A DNA stretch of 64,000 bases from Sphingomonas lenta. Its GTDB lineage: Bacteria; Pseudomonadota; Alphaproteobacteria; Sphingomonadales; Sphingomonadaceae. The stretch is from the NCBI RefSeq assembly GCF_002288825.1, contig NZ_NSLI01000003.1, positions 620,001-684,000 of the forward strand, given 5' to 3'. Below, piece after piece: positions 53,619 through 62,863 of this stretch. The notes beneath the pieces are model-generated. The model worked only from the letters and a program-made list of their open reading frames with translations, did no database searches and had not been told where the DNA came from. The translations under genes were made by a program, and so were the position numbers. Each line of letters begins with the position of its first letter. Positions within the stretch are counted from its first letter, which is position 1.

Positions 53619-53777
53619 CTAGTCGCCTCCGCCGCCATCCTGATGCCAAGCTGTTCCGGTGCTTCGTTCGTCGCCGCCGCGCACGTCGTGCGTCTTCGAC
53701 GTCAGTCCACGCCATAGGCCAATCAGCCCCAGGGCGATCACGACCGCACCTACAATCAGGATGAGGTGATCGGTCAC
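53619..53777 (-). CDS. Small single-pass membrane protein coupled to glnD
   Basis: A 52-codon gene. The GTG start overlaps the glnD stop (GTGA). The protein has one transmembrane helix (HLILIVGAVVIALGLIGLWRGL, about residues 4-25) and a polar, Gly/Asp-rich tail ending HQDGGGGD. I recognise no family. Coding is supported by the overlap and by a realistic helix, but length alone makes it uncertain. It ends 17 bases from the convergent infC stop. Confidence 0.6.
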   Translation of the reverse strand: MTDHLILIVGAVVIALGLIGLWRGLTSKTHDVRGGDERSTGTAWHQDGGGGD

Positions 53778-56524
53778 GCCGCCACCTCCATCCGCTCGCC
53801 CGCGGCCGCATCCAGCAGGCGCCGCTCCAGCGCGCGCAGGCGCTGGGGCTGGGTGATGCGGTCGCCCGTCAGGTCGGTCACGTAGAACACGTCCACCGCG
53901 CGCTCGCCGTACGTGGCGACGTGCGCGGAGTGGATCGTCACGCGCGACTGGAAGAGCGCGTGGGCGAGCTGGTTCAGCAGCGCCGGGCGGTCGCGCGCGT
54001 TGACCTCGACCACGGTGAAGCGGTTGGAGGCGTGGTTGTCGATGAGCACGTTGGGCGCGATCGGAAAGGCATCGGCGCGGGTGCGGGCGGCGGGCTTGGC
54101 CTCCAGCCGGTCGGCGAGGCGGCCGCGATTGGCCAGCGCGTCCTCGATCGCCGTCTTGAGGCGCGCGAGCTGGCCCGCCTCGTCGAAGGGACGGCCGAGC
54201 GGGTCCTGGACGAGGAAGTTGTCGAGCGCGCAGCCGTCGCGCGTCGTGTGGATGCGCGCGTCGATGATGTTGCCGCCCGCCAGGTGGATCGCGCCCGCGA
54301 TGCGGTAGAACAGGCCGGGATGGTCGGCCGCCTGGATCGTCACCAGCGTCGCGCCGCGGTCGGGATAGACCTGCGCGTCGATCGCCAGCTCCCGGCCCGC
54401 GGCCTCCGCCATGAACCGGGCGTTGTGGAGCAGCACCGCGTCGGGTTCCGCGATCCAGTACGCCTCCGGGAAACGGCGCACGTGCGCGGCGAACGCGTCG
54501 TCGGACCAGCCCAGCGCCCCGCGCAACGTCGCCTGCTTGGCCGCGATCCGCTCGGCGCGGCCGCGCTGCTTGTGGCCGAGGCGGAGCACCTCCTCGGCGG
54601 CTTCGTATAGCTCGGACAGGAGCTGGCGCTTCCAGCTGTTCCACACGCCCGGCCCGACCGCGCGGATGTCGACCACCGTCAGCACGAGCAGCAGCCGCAG
54701 CCGCTCGGGCGACTGCACGACGCCTGCGAAGTCGAGGATCGTCTTGAAATCGGACAGGTCGCGCTTGAACGCGGTCGCCGACATGAGCAGGTGGTGGCGC
54801 ACCAGCCAGGCCACCGTCTCCGTCTCCGCGTCGGTGAGGCCCAGCCTCGGCCCGAGCCGCTCCGCCACCTCCGCGCCCAGCACCGAATGGTCGCCGCCGC
54901 GCCCCTTGGCGATGTCGTGGCACAGCACCGCCACGTAGAGCGCGCGGCGCGAGACGATCTGCGGGAAGATCGCGGTAGCCATGGGGTGGTCGTCGCGGAG
55001 CCCCCCTTTCTCCACGCGCGCGAGCAGGCCCAACGCGCGGATCGTGTGCTCGTCGACGGTGTAGTGGTGGTACATGTCGAACTGCATCTGCGCGACGACG
55101 CGGCCGAAATCGGGCACGAAGCGGCCGAACACGCCGCTCTCGTTCATCCAGCGTAGCACCAGCTCGGGATCGCGTGGGCTGGTCAGCACGTCGAGGAACA
55201 GCGCGTTCGCCCGCGGGTCATCGCGCACCTCGTCGGCGAGCTTGGCGTCGCGCGCGGCGGCGCGCATCGCCAGCGGGTGCACCTCCAGCCCGTGCTTGTC
55301 CGCCAGCTGGAAGATCTCAACGAGGCGCACCGGATCCTCGCGGAAGAAGCCGTCATTCGGCAGCGCGAGCCGTCCGCGGTCGAGCACGAAGCCGTGGAGC
55401 TTGCCGGGCCGCCGCTTGAAGCTCGGCAGCGCGAACCAGCGCCGCCCCCGCGCCGCGAACCGCTCGTCCAGGTGCGCCAGGAAGACGCCGGTGAGCGTCC
55501 CCACCGTCTTCGCCTGCAGGAAGTAGTATTGCATGAACCGCTCGACCTTGGAGCGGCCCGGCCGGTCGCGGAAGCGCATGCGCTCGGCGATCTCGCGCTG
55601 GACGTCGAAGGTGAGCCGGTCCTCCGCGCGGCCCGTCAGCGCGTGGAGGTGACAGCGCACCGCCCAGAAGAAGTTGTCGGCGCGGTGGAACTGCCGATAC
55701 TCCTCCGTGGTGAACAGCCCCACGTCGACGAGCTGCGCGGCGCGGTCAACGTCGTGGATGTACTTGCCGATCCAGAACAGCGCGTGGAGGTCGCGCAACG
55801 CGCCCTTGCCCTCCTTGATGTTGGGTTCGACGACGTAGCGCGTGTCACCCATGCGGCGGTGGCGCTCGTCGCGCTCGGCGAGCTTCTGCCCGATGAAGGT
55901 GCGTTCGGTGCCGGCCTGCACCTCCGCCTTGAAGCGGCGCATCGCCTCCGCGTGCAGGTCGGGGTCGCCGCAGACGTGGCGCGCCTCGAGGAGCGCGGTC
56001 CTGACCGTCACGTCGTTGCACGCCTCGCGGATCATCTCGTCGACCGAGCGGCTGGAATGGCCGACCTTCAGCTTCAGGTCCCAGAGCGCGTAGAGCATCG
56101 ACTCGATCACCTGCTCCGAGTGCGGCGTGCGCTTGGCCGGCGTGACGAAGGCGATGTCGACGTCGGAATGCGGCGCCATCTCGCCGCGGCCGTAACCGCC
56201 CACCGCGAGCACCGTCAGCCGCTCGCCCGCGGTCGGGTTGTGCAGCGGATGGAGGCGGGCGGTGACGAAACGGTGGAGCGCGCCGACCACCTCGTCGATC
56301 AGGTACGCCTGCGCGTTCGCCGCCTGGAGCCCGCAGGACGGCTCGGCGAGCAACCGCCGCGCGACCTCCGCGCGGCCGGCGTCGAGCGCGTCCTTCAGCA
56401 ACCGCGTCGCGTGCCGCCGCAGCGTGCTCCCGTCCGATTCGGGCAAGTGCGACAGCGCGGCGGCGAGCGCGTCGCGGTCGACGATAACGCGGCGGTTCGG
56501 GAGCGAGGCGAAGCGGTCGGTCAC
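53774..56524 (-). CDS. glnD: [Protein-PII] uridylyltransferase/uridylyl-removing enzyme
   Basis: A 916-residue GlnD with the nucleotidyltransferase motif VGGYGRGEMAPHSDVDIAF, a central helical part, an HD hydrolase domain (LCHDIAKGRGGDHS, VAWLVRHHLLM) and two C-terminal ACT domains (VTIQAADHPGLFYRIAGAI and VVEVNARDRPALLNQLAHAL) for glutamine sensing. It modifies PII proteins and so links nitrogen status to metabolism. The GTG at 56524 matches the family start (DRFASLPNRRVIVDRD); the frame runs 39 codons further but without homology. No clear ribosome site is seen. The small membrane gene overlaps its stop. Confidence 0.95.
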   Translation of the reverse strand: MTDRFASLPNRRVIVDRDALAAALSHLPESDGSTLRRHATRLLKDALDAGRAEVARRLLAEPSCGLQAANAQAYLIDEVVGALHRFVTARLHPLHNPTAGERLTVLAVGGYGRGEMAPHSDVDIAFVTPAKRTPHSEQVIESMLYALWDLKLKVGHSSRSVDEMIREACNDVTVRTALLEARHVCGDPDLHAEAMRRFKAEVQAGTERTFIGQKLAERDERHRRMGDTRYVVEPNIKEGKGALRDLHALFWIGKYIHDVDRAAQLVDVGLFTTEEYRQFHRADNFFWAVRCHLHALTGRAEDRLTFDVQREIAERMRFRDRPGRSKVERFMQYYFLQAKTVGTLTGVFLAHLDERFAARGRRWFALPSFKRRPGKLHGFVLDRGRLALPNDGFFREDPVRLVEIFQLADKHGLEVHPLAMRAAARDAKLADEVRDDPRANALFLDVLTSPRDPELVLRWMNESGVFGRFVPDFGRVVAQMQFDMYHHYTVDEHTIRALGLLARVEKGGLRDDHPMATAIFPQIVSRRALYVAVLCHDIAKGRGGDHSVLGAEVAERLGPRLGLTDAETETVAWLVRHHLLMSATAFKRDLSDFKTILDFAGVVQSPERLRLLLVLTVVDIRAVGPGVWNSWKRQLLSELYEAAEEVLRLGHKQRGRAERIAAKQATLRGALGWSDDAFAAHVRRFPEAYWIAEPDAVLLHNARFMAEAAGRELAIDAQVYPDRGATLVTIQAADHPGLFYRIAGAIHLAGGNIIDARIHTTRDGCALDNFLVQDPLGRPFDEAGQLARLKTAIEDALANRGRLADRLEAKPAARTRADAFPIAPNVLIDNHASNRFTVVEVNARDRPALLNQLAHALFQSRVTIHSAHVATYGERAVDVFYVTDLTGDRITQPQRLRALERRLLDAAAGERMEVAA

Positions 56525-56839
56525 GGGGCGAAGCTGAACAAGTTGACTCGCGTTGACGCGTGGCGCGGTCCCCGAAGGTAATGAAGGTAAGCCGATGTCG
56601 CGTGGAAAACACGACGAACCGTCGTGCGCGGGGCCGAACAACTTGATGCGGGTCGACGCTTGGATCGGGCTTGGCCGGGGAACAGCCTAGCCGGAAAGGA
56701 GCGACGTGCGCGCAGCATGAGGTGACGGTCGCACAGCGCCGTTCGGTAGGACAGCGAAAAGTCGGCCGCGGGCCCGAGCCAAATTGCGCTTCCGTTCGGC
56801 GCCCCCTAGACCCTGTCGCGACGCTTAGGGAGAGTTTTC
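56525..56839. other. Divergent promoter region between glnD and the RTX gene
   Basis: 315 bases without a supported gene. Short inverted words such as CGCGTGG/CCGTCGTG occur, but I see no convincing operator. It should contain the promoters for both divergent genes. Confidence 0.5.
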
Positions 56840-58681
56840 GTGGCCAGCATCAACGGAACCGACGGTTCGGACAGCATCAACGGCACGGACGGCGCCGACT
56901 CCATCTCCGGCCTGGGCGGCGCCGACACGATCAACGGCGGCCTGGGCGACGACACGATCGACGGCGGGGCCGGAGCCGACCGGATGGTCGACCAGGAAGG
57001 GACGAACACGTTCTTCGTCGATAATCGCGACGACCGCGTCGTCGGTAGCGGTCGCGATACGGTGATCACCTCGGTCAGCTACACCCAGTTCCTCACCGCC
57101 TTCGAGCCGGGAGGCGGCAGCGGCCTCCTCGAGATGCGCGCGGCGGCCGGAACTGCCCTGATCAATCTGACGGGCGACTTCGGACCCAACCGCCTGATCG
57201 GCAATGACGGCGACAACGTGCTGATCGGGTTGAACGTCGAGGGGGCGCTCAACGGCGACACCATGATCGGCCTGGGAGGCAACGACACCTATGGCGTCGC
57301 TAATGCCGGCAGCGTGATCACGGAAGCGGTGGGCGGCGGCGTCGACAGCGTATTCGCCGACGTGGACTTCACGCTGGCGGCCGGCAGCGAGATCGAGCTG
57401 CTGTCCGCCGCCGATCAGACCGGCACGCGGGCGTTCCGCTTCACCGGCAACGAGTTTGCCCAGACCATCATCGGCAACTTCGGCGCGAACGCGCTTCGCG
57501 GCGGCGGCGGCGCGGACACGCTCAGCGGCCTGCGCGGCGACGACAGCTACACCGTCGACTCCACCGCGACCGTGATCCAGGAAGCGGCGGGCGAGGGCGC
57601 GGACACGCTGGTCGTGACGGCGGCGGCGGCCAACTACCTCCTTAACGTCGGCGCGTCGGTCGAACTGCTGCGTGCGGAGGCGGGCGGTGCCGCCATCAAC
57701 ATCGGCGGCAACGAGTTCAGCCAGCGCATCGAGGGCAACTCGGGCGCGAACATCCTGTCGTCGGGCGGCGGCGGTGGTGTGGATACGCTGGTCGGCTTCG
57801 ACGGCGACGACACCTACCGGGTGTTCGCGACCGGCGACGTGATCGAGGACACGGGCGGGTTCGACACCGTGTACGCGAGCGGCACGAGCTACTTCCTGTA
57901 CTCGACGGCTGCGGTGGAGTACCTCTCGCCGTCCGAGCAGGCGGGCACCACCGCCATCTATCTCGTGGGCAACGGCGCGTCCCAGCTGATCGCGGGCAAT
58001 TACGGCGACAACATCATCAACGGCCGGGGCGGTGACGGCCAGGCCGCGCCCGACACGCTGGTCGGCCTGTTCGGGAACGACAGCTACGGCGTGTTCAGCC
58101 AGGGCGATGTGGTGCGCGAGGCTGCGGGCCAGGGCACGGACGTGGTCTACGCCAGCGCGAGCTACCAGCTGCGGCAAGGAACCGAGATCGAGGGCCTGAG
58201 CGCGGTCAACCAGCAGGCCGCGGACGCCGCGTCCGCGTACACGCTGCGCGGCAACGAGTTCGCGCAGACGGTGGTCGGCAACAATGCCGGCAACGTGCTG
58301 GACGGGCGCGGCGGCAACGATACGCTGGTGGGCTTGGGCGGGGCGGACACGTTCGCGTTCACCACTGCGCCGGGCACGAATAACGTGGACACGATCCAGG
58401 ACTTCGGGGCGGGCGACCGCATCGGGCTTGACGCCGGCATCTACCGTGGCCTGGCCGAGGTCACCACCGCGGTGGCCGCCGACCGGTTCGTGGTCGGCAC
58501 CGCCGCAGGCGATGCGGACGACCGCATCATCTACGACCAGGCCACCGGCCGGCTGTTCTACGACGGCGACGGCAACGGCGCGGGCGCGGCCGTGCAGTTC
58601 GCGCAGCTCGCGGCGGGTACGGTGCTTACAGCGGCGAGCTTCGTCATCGTGCAGCCCGTGGGCGACCTGCCGGCGATGTGA
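56840..58681 (+). CDS. RTX-like calcium-binding repeat protein, probably type I secreted
   Basis: A 613-residue acidic, Gly/Asp-rich protein beginning with nonapeptide-like repeats (NGTDGSDSINGTDGADSISGLGGADTINGGLGDDTIDGG). Several modules of about 95 residues follow, each with GNEFAQTIIGNFGANxLxGxGGxDTLxGxxGDD, a YxV strand, VIxEAxGxGxDxV and an IExLSAxxQ segment. The last part (FAFTTAPGTNNVDTIQDFGAGDRIGLD and DGDGNGAGAAVQFAQLAAGTVLTAASFVIV) is the typical C-terminal secretion region of type I substrates. No enzymatic domain is seen. GTG start with GGGAGAG. No type I exporter gene is in the window. Confidence 0.88.
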   Translation: MASINGTDGSDSINGTDGADSISGLGGADTINGGLGDDTIDGGAGADRMVDQEGTNTFFVDNRDDRVVGSGRDTVITSVSYTQFLTAFEPGGGSGLLEMRAAAGTALINLTGDFGPNRLIGNDGDNVLIGLNVEGALNGDTMIGLGGNDTYGVANAGSVITEAVGGGVDSVFADVDFTLAAGSEIELLSAADQTGTRAFRFTGNEFAQTIIGNFGANALRGGGGADTLSGLRGDDSYTVDSTATVIQEAAGEGADTLVVTAAAANYLLNVGASVELLRAEAGGAAINIGGNEFSQRIEGNSGANILSSGGGGGVDTLVGFDGDDTYRVFATGDVIEDTGGFDTVYASGTSYFLYSTAAVEYLSPSEQAGTTAIYLVGNGASQLIAGNYGDNIINGRGGDGQAAPDTLVGLFGNDSYGVFSQGDVVREAAGQGTDVVYASASYQLRQGTEIEGLSAVNQQAADAASAYTLRGNEFAQTVVGNNAGNVLDGRGGNDTLVGLGGADTFAFTTAPGTNNVDTIQDFGAGDRIGLDAGIYRGLAEVTTAVAADRFVVGTAAGDADDRIIYDQATGRLFYDGDGNGAGAAVQFAQLAAGTVLTAASFVIVQPVGDLPAM

Positions 58682-58728
58682 ACGGGGCGAAGCGCGGGCT
58701 CGCTTCCGCCAACCATGAGGTGATTCCC

Positions 58729-60024
58729 ATGACGTCGCCCCGCATCGTCCTCGCTACGATCGGGACGTTGGGCGACCTGCACCCGTTCATCGCGATCGGG
58801 CTGGCGTTGCGCGAGCGCGGGGTGGAAGCGGTGCTGGCGGTTCCGGAGGACCATCTGCCCAAGTGCCGCGCGGCGGGGCTGGAGGCGCACGCGATCATGC
58901 CGCGGTTCGAGGAGGTCGGGCGGGCGATCGGCCTGCCCGACGACGAGATCGTGCGGCGCGTGGTGTCGGACAACGATTTCCTGCTCCGGCGCGTCATCCT
59001 GCCGTCGACGGGGGACGGCGTGGCGCGGCTGGTCGAGCTGGCGCGCGGGGCGGACGCGGTGGTGGGGTCGGCGGTCGCGCCCGCGGCGGGGATCGCGGCG
59101 GAGCGGTTGCGGTTGCCGTTCGTGCACGTGCTGCTGCAGCCGTTCCTCTGGTTCAACCCGCACGACCCGCCGCGCGGGCCGTCGTTCCGGTTGTTGAAGG
59201 GCGCGCCGGTCGGGCGAGCGGCGCGCGCGTGGAACGCGGTGCTGCTGGCGGCGATCCGGGCGGAGCTGCGGCGGCGCTTCGGCGGGGAGCTTAACCGCGT
59301 GCGGCGGGAGAACGGGCTGCCCTCCTCCCGCGCGGCACCGATGGTCGATGCGGGGCCGTGGGTCGCGCGCGAGCTGGGCGTCTACTCGCCGCTGCTGGGC
59401 GGCGCGCCGGCGCGGGCGACGGTGACGGGCTATCCCTGGTTCGACCGCGACGAGGACGGGACGGCGGCGCTCGATGCGGAGCTGGCGGCGTTCCTGGACG
59501 CGGGGCGGCCGCCGCTCATCGTGTCGCTCGGCTCATTCATCCCGTACTCCGACACCGACCTATATCGGCGCGCCGCCGACTTGGCCGGGCGGCTGGGCCT
59601 GCGCGCCGTGCTGCTGACCGGCGAGTCGCAGGCCGAGCCGTCGCGCGACGTGCTCGTCCGGCCCTACGCGCCGCACTCGCTGCTCTTCCCGCGCGCGGCG
59701 GCGGTGGTGCATCACGGCGGGATCGGCACGACGGGTCAGGCGCTACGGTCGGGCCGGCCGCAGCTCGTCACGCCGTTCATGGGCGACCAGTTCGACAACG
59801 CCGCGCGCGTCGAGCGGCTGGGGGTTGGGCTGCAGGTCGCGCCCAAGCGCTTCGCCGCCCGAGCGCCGGGGCTGGTCCGGCGGTTGCTCGACGATGCGGG
59901 CGTCGCGTCGCGCGCGGCCGCCGTCGGCGCGCAGGTCTCGGCTGAGGATGGGGCGGGCGCGGCCGCGGAAGCGATCCTGCGCGTCGCCGCCGATCAGTCT
60001 CGCGCCAGCGCCTTCAGCCGGTAG
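58729..60024 (+). CDS. UDP-glycosyltransferase-like (GT1/MGT) glycosyltransferase
   Basis: A 431-residue GT-B enzyme. The N-terminal half opens RIVLATIGTLGDLHPFIAIGLALRERG, and the C-terminal half has the donor-binding signature VVHHGGIGTTGQALRSGRPQLVTPFMGDQFDNAARVERLGVG. This pattern is of family 1 transferases that glycosylate sterols, carotenoids, antibiotics or rhamnolipids. The ATG at 58729 with GAGGTGATTCCC before it is chosen over a GTG 17 codons upstream. Its end overlaps the mutS 3' end by 31 bases, and it follows the RTX gene on the same strand. Acceptor unknown. Confidence 0.9.
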   Translation: MTSPRIVLATIGTLGDLHPFIAIGLALRERGVEAVLAVPEDHLPKCRAAGLEAHAIMPRFEEVGRAIGLPDDEIVRRVVSDNDFLLRRVILPSTGDGVARLVELARGADAVVGSAVAPAAGIAAERLRLPFVHVLLQPFLWFNPHDPPRGPSFRLLKGAPVGRAARAWNAVLLAAIRAELRRRFGGELNRVRRENGLPSSRAAPMVDAGPWVARELGVYSPLLGGAPARATVTGYPWFDRDEDGTAALDAELAAFLDAGRPPLIVSLGSFIPYSDTDLYRRAADLAGRLGLRAVLLTGESQAEPSRDVLVRPYAPHSLLFPRAAAVVHHGGIGTTGQALRSGRPQLVTPFMGDQFDNAARVERLGVGLQVAPKRFAARAPGLVRRLLDDAGVASRAAAVGAQVSAEDGAGAAAEAILRVAADQSRASAFSR

Positions 60025-62588
60025 AGCGTGTCGAGCGCCTCGCGCGGGGTGAGCGCGTCCAGGTCGAGCCGCTCCATCTCGGCGCGCAACGGGTCGGGCG
60101 CGGGCTCCTCCGCCTGCGCGGCCGCGGCGAACAGCGGCAGGTCGTCCAGCCCCGCCGCGAGCCCGCCCGTCTTCTGGCGGCCGGCCTCCAGCTTCGCCAA
60201 GATGCTCTTCGCGCGCTGGACGGTCGCGGGCGGCATGCCGGCGAGGCGGGCGACGGCGAGGCCGTAGCTGCGGTCGGCGGGACCGTCCGCCAGCTCGTGG
60301 AGCAGCACGAGATCACCCTTCCACTCGCGCGCGCGGACATGGTGGAGCGAGAGCGCGGGGAGGCGCTCGGCGAGGCGGGTCAGCTCGTGATAATGCGTCG
60401 CGAACAGGCAACGGCAGCGGTTCTCCTCGTGGATCGCCTCCACGACCGCCCAGGCGATGGCGAGGCCGTCATAGGTGGACGTGCCGCGGCCGACCTCGTC
60501 GAGTATGACGAAGGAGCGGGGCGTCGCCTGGGCGAGGATCGCGGCGGTCTCCACCATCTCGACCATGAAGGTGGAGCGACCGCGGGCGAGGTTGTCGCTG
60601 GCGCCGACGCGGCTGAACAGGCGGTCGACCAGGCCCAGGGTCGCGCGGGCGGCGGGGACGAACGAGCCCGCCTGCGCCAGCACGGCGATCAGCGCGTTCT
60701 GGCGGAGGAAGGTCGACTTGCCGCCCATGTTCGGGCCGGTGACGAGCCAGAGGCGGCCGTCCTCCGACAGACGGCAGTCGTTGGCGACGAAGCGCTCGCC
60801 CTGGCGGGCCAGCGCGGTCTCGACGACGGGGTGGCGGCCGGCCTCGATCTCGAAGCAGGGGTGGTCGACGAGCTGCGGGCGGACCCACCCGCCCTCCGCC
60901 GCGCGTTCCGCCAGGCCAGCGGCCACGTCTAGCCGGGCGAGCGCGTCGGCGGTGTCGGCGATGCGTTCGCGATCCTGGAGCGCGCGGGCGGTCAGCTCCT
61001 CCAAGTGCGCTGCTTCGGCGGCTAGGGCATGGCTGCCCGCCTGCGTCACGCGCATCGCCACTTCGTGCAGCTCGGGCGTGTTGAAACGGACGACGCCCGC
61101 GAGCGTCTGGCGGTGCGTGAAGCCGCTGTCGGGCCTCATCAGCGGGTCGGCGGCGCGGGCCGGGACCTCGACATGATAGCCGAGCACGCCGTTGTGGCGG
61201 ATCTTGAGCGCCGTGATGCCGGTCCGCGCCTTCAGCTCGCCCTCGAGCGCGGCGATGGCGCGGCGACCGCCCGACCCCGCGTCGCGTAGGTCGTCCAGCG
61301 CGGCGTCGTAGCCGGGCGCGATATAGCCGCCGTCGCTGGCGTCCACCGGCGGCTGGGGCACGAGCGCGCGCTTCAAGAGGTCGATGAGGGTGCCGTGGCC
61401 GCGCAGGCGGGGCGCGAGGTCGGCGAGGAGGGCGGGGGGGCGGTCGACGCCGGCCAGCCGCTCGCCGAGCTGCCACGCGCCGTCGAGGCCGTCGCGGAGC
61501 TGGCCCAGGTCGCGCGGGGAGCCCCGGCCCGCGGCGAGGCGGCCGAGCGCGCGGCCTATGTCGGGAAGCGCGCGCAAGGTGCCGCGCAGCCGCTCGCGCA
61601 AGGCACTGTCGTCGTGGAGGGACTGGACGAGGTCGAGCCGCCGGTCGATTTCGGCGCGATCCATCAACGGCGCGCCGATATCCGCGCCCAAGAGCCGCGC
61701 GCCGCCGCCGGTCACCGTGCGGTCCACGGCATCGAGCAGCGATCCCTTCCGCTCGCCCGCTTGGCTACAGCATAGCTCCAGGCTCTCGCGCGTGGCGGGG
61801 TCGATCGCCATGGCCTGCGCCGAGGCGTGGACGACGGGCGGACGCAGGAAGGGCAGCGCGCCTTTGCTCGTATGCTCCAGATAGGCGACGAGCCCGCCCG
61901 CCGCCGCCAGCTCGGCCCGGCCGAAGCGGCCGAAGCCGTCCAGCGTGGCGACGCCGTAGAGCCGCTTCAGCCGCGCCTCTCCGCCCGCGGAGTCGAACTC
62001 GGTCTTGGGACGGAGCGCCGTCGCGATCTCGGGGTAGGCCGTCGCCTCGGACGCGACCACCTCGGCGGCCGCCAGCCGCGCCATCTCGGCGGGGAGCGCG
62101 CTTGGCTCCGCGCGGACGATCTCGAAACGGCCGGTGGACACGTCGGCGCAGGCGAGCGCCGTCTCGCCGCCCGCCTCGCCCAGCGCGACGCACCAGTTGG
62201 CGGCGCGGCTGTCCAGCAGCGCTTCCTCGGTCAGCGTGCCCGCGGTGACCACGCGCACGATGCCGCGCCCCACCAGCGCCTTCGACCCGCCGCGCTTCTT
62301 GGCCTCCGCCGGGGTCTCCGTCTGCTCGGCGATGGCGACGCGGTGCCCGGCCTTGATGAGCCGCTGGAGGTAGCTCGTCGCCGCGTGCACGGGCACGCCG
62401 CACATCGGCACCGGCTCGCCCCCATGCTCGCCACGCGCCGTCAGCGCGATGTCGAGGACGGCGGCGGCGATCTTGGCGTCCTCGAAAAAGAGCTCGAAGA
62501 AGTCGCCCATGCGGTAGAAAAGCAGGCAGTCGCCGGCCTCGGCCTTAAGCGCGAGGTACTGGGCCATCATGGGGGTGGGGGCGGTCAC
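59994..62588 (-). CDS. mutS: DNA mismatch repair protein MutS
   Basis: An 864-residue MutS: mismatch-binding domain with MGDFFELFFEDA, connector, core, clamp, and ATPase domain with Walker A GPNMGGKSTFLRQ, Walker B in FVILDEVGRGTSTYDG and ATHYHELTRL. The C-terminal part contains the usual short helical tail. The start GTG at 62588 overlaps the toxin gene stop (GTGA); the alternative ATG six codons later would also fit TPMMAQYLALK. No ribosome site is visible, so translation is probably coupled to the upstream toxin gene. It recognises mispaired bases to start repair. Confidence 0.96.
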   Translation of the reverse strand: MTAPTPMMAQYLALKAEAGDCLLFYRMGDFFELFFEDAKIAAAVLDIALTARGEHGGEPVPMCGVPVHAATSYLQRLIKAGHRVAIAEQTETPAEAKKRGGSKALVGRGIVRVVTAGTLTEEALLDSRAANWCVALGEAGGETALACADVSTGRFEIVRAEPSALPAEMARLAAAEVVASEATAYPEIATALRPKTEFDSAGGEARLKRLYGVATLDGFGRFGRAELAAAGGLVAYLEHTSKGALPFLRPPVVHASAQAMAIDPATRESLELCCSQAGERKGSLLDAVDRTVTGGGARLLGADIGAPLMDRAEIDRRLDLVQSLHDDSALRERLRGTLRALPDIGRALGRLAAGRGSPRDLGQLRDGLDGAWQLGERLAGVDRPPALLADLAPRLRGHGTLIDLLKRALVPQPPVDASDGGYIAPGYDAALDDLRDAGSGGRRAIAALEGELKARTGITALKIRHNGVLGYHVEVPARAADPLMRPDSGFTHRQTLAGVVRFNTPELHEVAMRVTQAGSHALAAEAAHLEELTARALQDRERIADTADALARLDVAAGLAERAAEGGWVRPQLVDHPCFEIEAGRHPVVETALARQGERFVANDCRLSEDGRLWLVTGPNMGGKSTFLRQNALIAVLAQAGSFVPAARATLGLVDRLFSRVGASDNLARGRSTFMVEMVETAAILAQATPRSFVILDEVGRGTSTYDGLAIAWAVVEAIHEENRCRCLFATHYHELTRLAERLPALSLHHVRAREWKGDLVLLHELADGPADRSYGLAVARLAGMPPATVQRAKSILAKLEAGRQKTGGLAAGLDDLPLFAAAAQAEEPAPDPLRAEMERLDLDALTPREALDTLYRLKALARD

Positions 62589-62863
62589 GGCTGGGTCGGC
62601 CGACGACGGCCGTGGCGCACGCGGATGATGATCACGATACCGCCCCGTACACGATAGCGCAGGACATATGGCCAGACGGTCGTGAGTTCCCGCAGGTCGG
62701 CACCGATCGGCCGTCCACGATGCGGGAACTCGGCCAAGCTCTCGCCTAAGGCGATCAAACGCGCGCCGACCCTCTCCGCCGCGGCCGCGTCGTGCTGCCT
62801 GATATATGCGATGATTTCTGAAACGTGGGCAGTGGCGCGTTTCGACCAGACGACCCTAGCCAT
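62585..62863 (-). CDS. RelE/ParE family toxin
   Basis: A 92-residue basic protein with the ParE-type pattern: VVWSKRATAHVSEIIAYIRQHD, AERVGARLIALGESLAEFPHRGRPIG, LRELTTVWPYVLRYRVRGGIVIIIRVRHGRR. ParE proteins inhibit gyrase; RelE relatives cut mRNA, and which applies here cannot be told. Its start overlaps the upstream antitoxin gene (an eight-base overlap), and its stop overlaps the mutS start. The C-terminal RRRPTQP is the usual end. Confidence 0.88.
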   Translation of the reverse strand: MARVVWSKRATAHVSEIIAYIRQHDAAAAERVGARLIALGESLAEFPHRGRPIGADLRELTTVWPYVLRYRVRGGIVIIIRVRHGRRRPTQP

